DNA of 61,035 bases from Fulvimarina sp. (GTDB lineage Bacteria > Pseudomonadota > Alphaproteobacteria > Rhizobiales > Rhizobiaceae): positions 1-61,035 of the forward strand of contig PACL01000018.1 in assembly GCA_002700095.1 (NCBI GenBank). Reading direction: 5' to 3'. The notes beneath the pieces are model-generated. The model worked only from the letters and a program-made list of their open reading frames with translations. It was not told the DNA's origin and ran no database searches. Below, one piece after another: positions 59,024 through 61,035 of the stretch (positions are counted from its first letter, which is position 1; every line of letters begins with the position of its first letter). The translations under genes and the position numbers were made by a program.

Positions 59024-60064
59024 TCATGCCGCCGCCCCGGCAAAGGCCCGCGCCATCCGCGCCATGTCGTCCACGCTCCAGCGCTGGTCGCAGGGCAGGG
59101 TCAGCCAGCTCTCGGCCCGCGCCCGGTCCCGGGCCGAGGGCACGCCGGGCAGGTCGCGCCAATGCACCGCCGGAAAGATCCCCTGCCCGTAAAGCGCCTG
59201 CGCCACCCGGTCCCTCTGCCCCGGCGCCAGCCGCACCGGAAAGCCGAAGGGCACGAAGGCGGGATCGGGATCGGCCAGCACCGACCATGGCGCCAGGGCC
59301 TCGGCCAGCACCCGGTAATTCTCGTGCCGCCGGGCGGACACCGCGGCCACGTCGATCAGCCCCATGAGCCTGCGGGACAGCGTGCTCATCCCCTGCCCGC
59401 TGACCGCATGGGCGGCTTCATGCGCCTGGTTCATCGGATGCCACAGCGCATTGTCCAGGGGGTGCTCCATCCGCGCGAGCTTGGCCGCCAGCGCCGCCTG
59501 CACCGCCTCCACGGGCGGGGCCTCGGGGGCGGGCGGCAGGACCTGCCTGCCCCCCGCCCCGTCCATGGGCACCAGCAGCCCGCCATCGGGAATACCGGCC
59601 AGCTTGCGCGGGGAATAAAGCCGCCACTGCCCCCAGGGCGCCACCCCGGTGTCCAGCGCCTGGGCGCAATCCTCGACAAAGGTGACCCGCGGATGCGCCG
59701 CCACCCGCGCGCGCCAGGCTGCCCCCGCTGCCCCCGCCGCCCGGCCGAAATAGTTCACACCGACAACGATATCCCCCGGCGCCGGATCCAGCGTACCGGC
59801 CTCGGGCCCCAGATCCTCGTCCACCGCGTAATAGCGGCGCTGCCCCTCCGGTACGGCATGGGTGAATTCGGCGCAGACAAATCCCGGAAACCACACCGCC
59901 CCCGGCGCCGCCCGGCGCACCAGCGCGGCCAGCGCCGAGGTCGCGTTGGCAAAGGCCAGGCCCCGCGCCGCACCCCAATGGGCCCAAAGCCCCGCACCGG
60001 TGTCGGGCAGCTCCAGCCCGAAGAACCCGCCCAGGGGCGCCGCGGTGTCCCCGGCCCCGCTCAT
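59024..60064 (-). CDS. DegT/DnrJ/EryC1-type aminotransferase
   Basis: A 346-residue PLP enzyme for sugar amination. Visible are GVNYFGR, the PLP-pocket FVEDCAQALDT (Asp132) and the catalytic YSPRKLAGIPDGG (Lys154), as in ArnB/WecE relatives. The spacing between these motifs is compressed and the N-terminal domain short compared with typical 370-400-residue members. It would convert a keto sugar, such as the CapD-like product, to an amino sugar. Its start overlaps the wbqC stop by 4 bp. Confidence 0.85.
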   Translation of the reverse strand: MSGAGDTAAPLGGFFGLELPDTGAGLWAHWGAARGLAFANATSALAALVRRAAPGAVWFPGFVCAEFTHAVPEGQRRYYAVDEDLGPEAGTLDPAPGDIVVGVNYFGRAAGAAGAAWRARVAAHPRVTFVEDCAQALDTGVAPWGQWRLYSPRKLAGIPDGGLLVPMDGAGGRQVLPPAPEAPPVEAVQAALAAKLARMEHPLDNALWHPMNQAHEAAHAVSGQGMSTLSRRLMGLIDVAAVSARRHENYRVLAEALAPWSVLADPDPAFVPFGFPVRLAPGQRDRVAQALYGQGIFPAVHWRDLPGVPSARDRARAESWLTLPCDQRWSVDDMARMARAFAGAAA

Positions 60065-60741
60065 GCCGGCTGCACCGTGGCGGTGGCGACCACCTCGCGG
60101 CGCAACCCGTCCAGCGGCGCGTCGGTCATCCGCTGCAGGATACTGTCCATCGGCCCCGGATAGGGATCGTGAAACAGCAGCCTCACCCCGTGCCGCGCGA
60201 ACTCCGCCCCGTCATAAAGCGCCCGCCCCCCCGGCGCGTTGACATATTCATCCGCCCCCAGCGCACGGCAAAGCGCGATGATCTGCTCGGTGGGGCTCAG
60301 CCCCTCGGCGGCGGGATCGTGAAAGTCGGATTGCAGCAGCAGCGGCGTGTGCAGCCCCAGCGCCGCGCCCACCTGCTCCAGCAGGCGCCGGATCACGGCC
60401 AGGGGCGTCCCCTCGAGCGCGGCCAGCGTCTCGACCAGGGGCGCCGTCGCCGCGTTGGGACTGCGGCAGGCGGCGAAGCGCGCCATGTTCCGGGCAAAGG
60501 TGACCTCGGCCCCCTCGGCAAAGGCGATCTCTCCGATCCGGGTTCCCAGCGGTTTCGGCTTCAGCGGCAGGGTCAGCCAGCCGGGGGCGCCCCTGTCGTC
60601 GGTCAGCCGGTTGCGATGCACCCATCCGCGCCGGGGAAACTGCTGCACGTCGCCCAGCACCAGGGCATCCACGTCCACCATCAGCCGGAAGTAGCCGAGG
60701 TAGGGCAGCAGGTAGGGCTGCATGATCGCGATCCGGCTCAT
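60061..60741 (-). CDS. WbqC family protein
   Basis: A 226-residue protein: IAIMQPYLLPYLGYFRLM at the start, DVQQFPRRGWVHRNRL, LTLPL, and YVNAPGGRALYD all match the WbqC family found in O-antigen/capsule clusters next to sugar aminotransferases. The biochemical role is thought to be in amino-sugar modification. ATG 60741. First gene of the wbqC-degT-GT2 unit; repeat A4 lies upstream. Confidence 0.92.
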   Translation of the reverse strand: MSRIAIMQPYLLPYLGYFRLMVDVDALVLGDVQQFPRRGWVHRNRLTDDRGAPGWLTLPLKPKPLGTRIGEIAFAEGAEVTFARNMARFAACRSPNAATAPLVETLAALEGTPLAVIRRLLEQVGAALGLHTPLLLQSDFHDPAAEGLSPTEQIIALCRALGADEYVNAPGGRALYDGAEFARHGVRLLFHDPYPGPMDSILQRMTDAPLDGLRREVVATATVQPA

Positions 60742-60856
60742 CTGCTCTGGCGGCTCCCGTTTGTCCTGCCCGTCCCTGCCGCCGTTCTAGCGCTTGTCCC
60801 GCCAGAGGGTCCATCCCGCCCTGTCCCGAAGTCCGCTCGGGCTGATGTGGCGCGCC

Positions 60857-61008
60857 GGAGTATTTTTTACCAAGAAGAAGACAGCAGGACGGCGCGGATG
60901 ATCCAACCTTCGACGTGTTTGCAGATGTCGGATCCGCAGGGTGGCAAACAAGGCACATCACGGGGGTCGAAGCACCGAACCCTGTCTTCTTCTTGGCAAA
61001 AATACTCC
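60857..61008. repeat. MITE-like palindromic repeat A4
   Basis: A 152-bp element with arms GGAGTATTTTTTACCAAGAA and TTCTTGGCAAAAATACTCC, and the internal core TGTTTGCAGATGTCGGATCC at 60916-60935, continuing to GCAAACA at 60950. It lies upstream of wbqC near the window end. Confidence 0.85.
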
Positions 61009-61035
61009 GACACCACGGCTCTCCCGGGCACCACC

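Noticed and set aside
1..61035. CRISPR arrays, tRNA or rRNA genes, insertion sequences
   Set aside because: No regularly spaced direct repeats with unique spacers, no cloverleaf or rRNA-like sequence and no transposase motif noticed while reading both strands. The tandem arrays found have no spacers.

Overview
This is GC-rich (roughly two-thirds G+C) alphaproteobacterial DNA, most likely from the Rhodobacteraceae (Roseobacter/Paracoccus side of the family). It looks like a complete or nearly complete extrachromosomal replicon. The evidence is an RPA-type plasmid initiator (RepA) beside three 22-bp-spaced iterons and a DnaA box, a ParA/ParB pair, no gene cut by either window end, and no ribosomal, tRNA or core metabolic genes. 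The combination of a RepA-type replicon, a dTDP-rhamnose operon and polysaccharide export genes matches the known 'biofilm plasmids' of roseobacters. No transfer (tra/mob), toxin-antitoxin, transposase or phage-head genes were recognised.

Layout. 29-2856: a phosphoglycosyl transferase that could start glycan assembly, an NAD-dependent epimerase, and an outer-membrane export lipoprotein (OPX/Wza-KpsD type). 3035-8149 (minus): rmlC-rmlB-sulfotransferase-rmlD-sulfotransferase-rmlA, making dTDP-L-rhamnose. 8557-13521: FkbM methyltransferase, repA, iteron origin, parA, parB. 13852-29267: six sulfotransferase-like genes interleaved with glycosyltransferases, a DUF2793 fibre-like protein and a hexapeptide acyltransferase. 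29512-34048: GT2 and the KpsM/KpsE/KpsT capsule ABC exporter. 34503-40684: CapD/WbpM-like nucleotide-sugar dehydratase, YjbH, YjbF and two Thr-tailed YjbE/GfcA-like small proteins. 40844-45780: a giant two-domain glycosyltransferase and ManC. 46185-54638: sulfotransferase, GT61, WcbI, sulfotransferase, a beta-helix spike-like protein and a secreted glycoside-hydrolase-like protein. 54824-55840: small basic protein, DUF982, cold-shock protein. 56073-60741: SAM methyltransferase, FemAB-like acyltransferase, GT2, DegT-type aminotransferase, WbqC.

Together the genes describe one function: synthesis, decoration and export of a cell-surface polysaccharide that contains rhamnose (rml), probably mannose- or fucose-derived sugars (ManC) and an amino sugar (CapD, DegT, WbqC), and that is probably heavily sulfated (ten sulfotransferase-like genes), O-methylated and acylated. 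Export is through KpsMTE plus an OPX lipoprotein, and YjbH/F/E act at the outer membrane. PAPS-synthesis genes are not seen and would have to come from the chromosome.

The non-coding DNA is also structured. Four families of dispersed palindromic repeats (A: 79-152 bp MITE-like; B: carrying a parS-like 18-bp palindrome; C: 23-bp REP-like; D: 63-bp tandem hairpin related to B) occupy gene junctions, and several 12-bp or 27-bp minisatellites lie between glycan genes. The most unusual features are the sulfotransferase battery, the phage-type fibre and spike-like proteins inside a glycan cluster, the parS-like palindromes around repA-parAB, and the MITE-like repeat that splits parA from parB.
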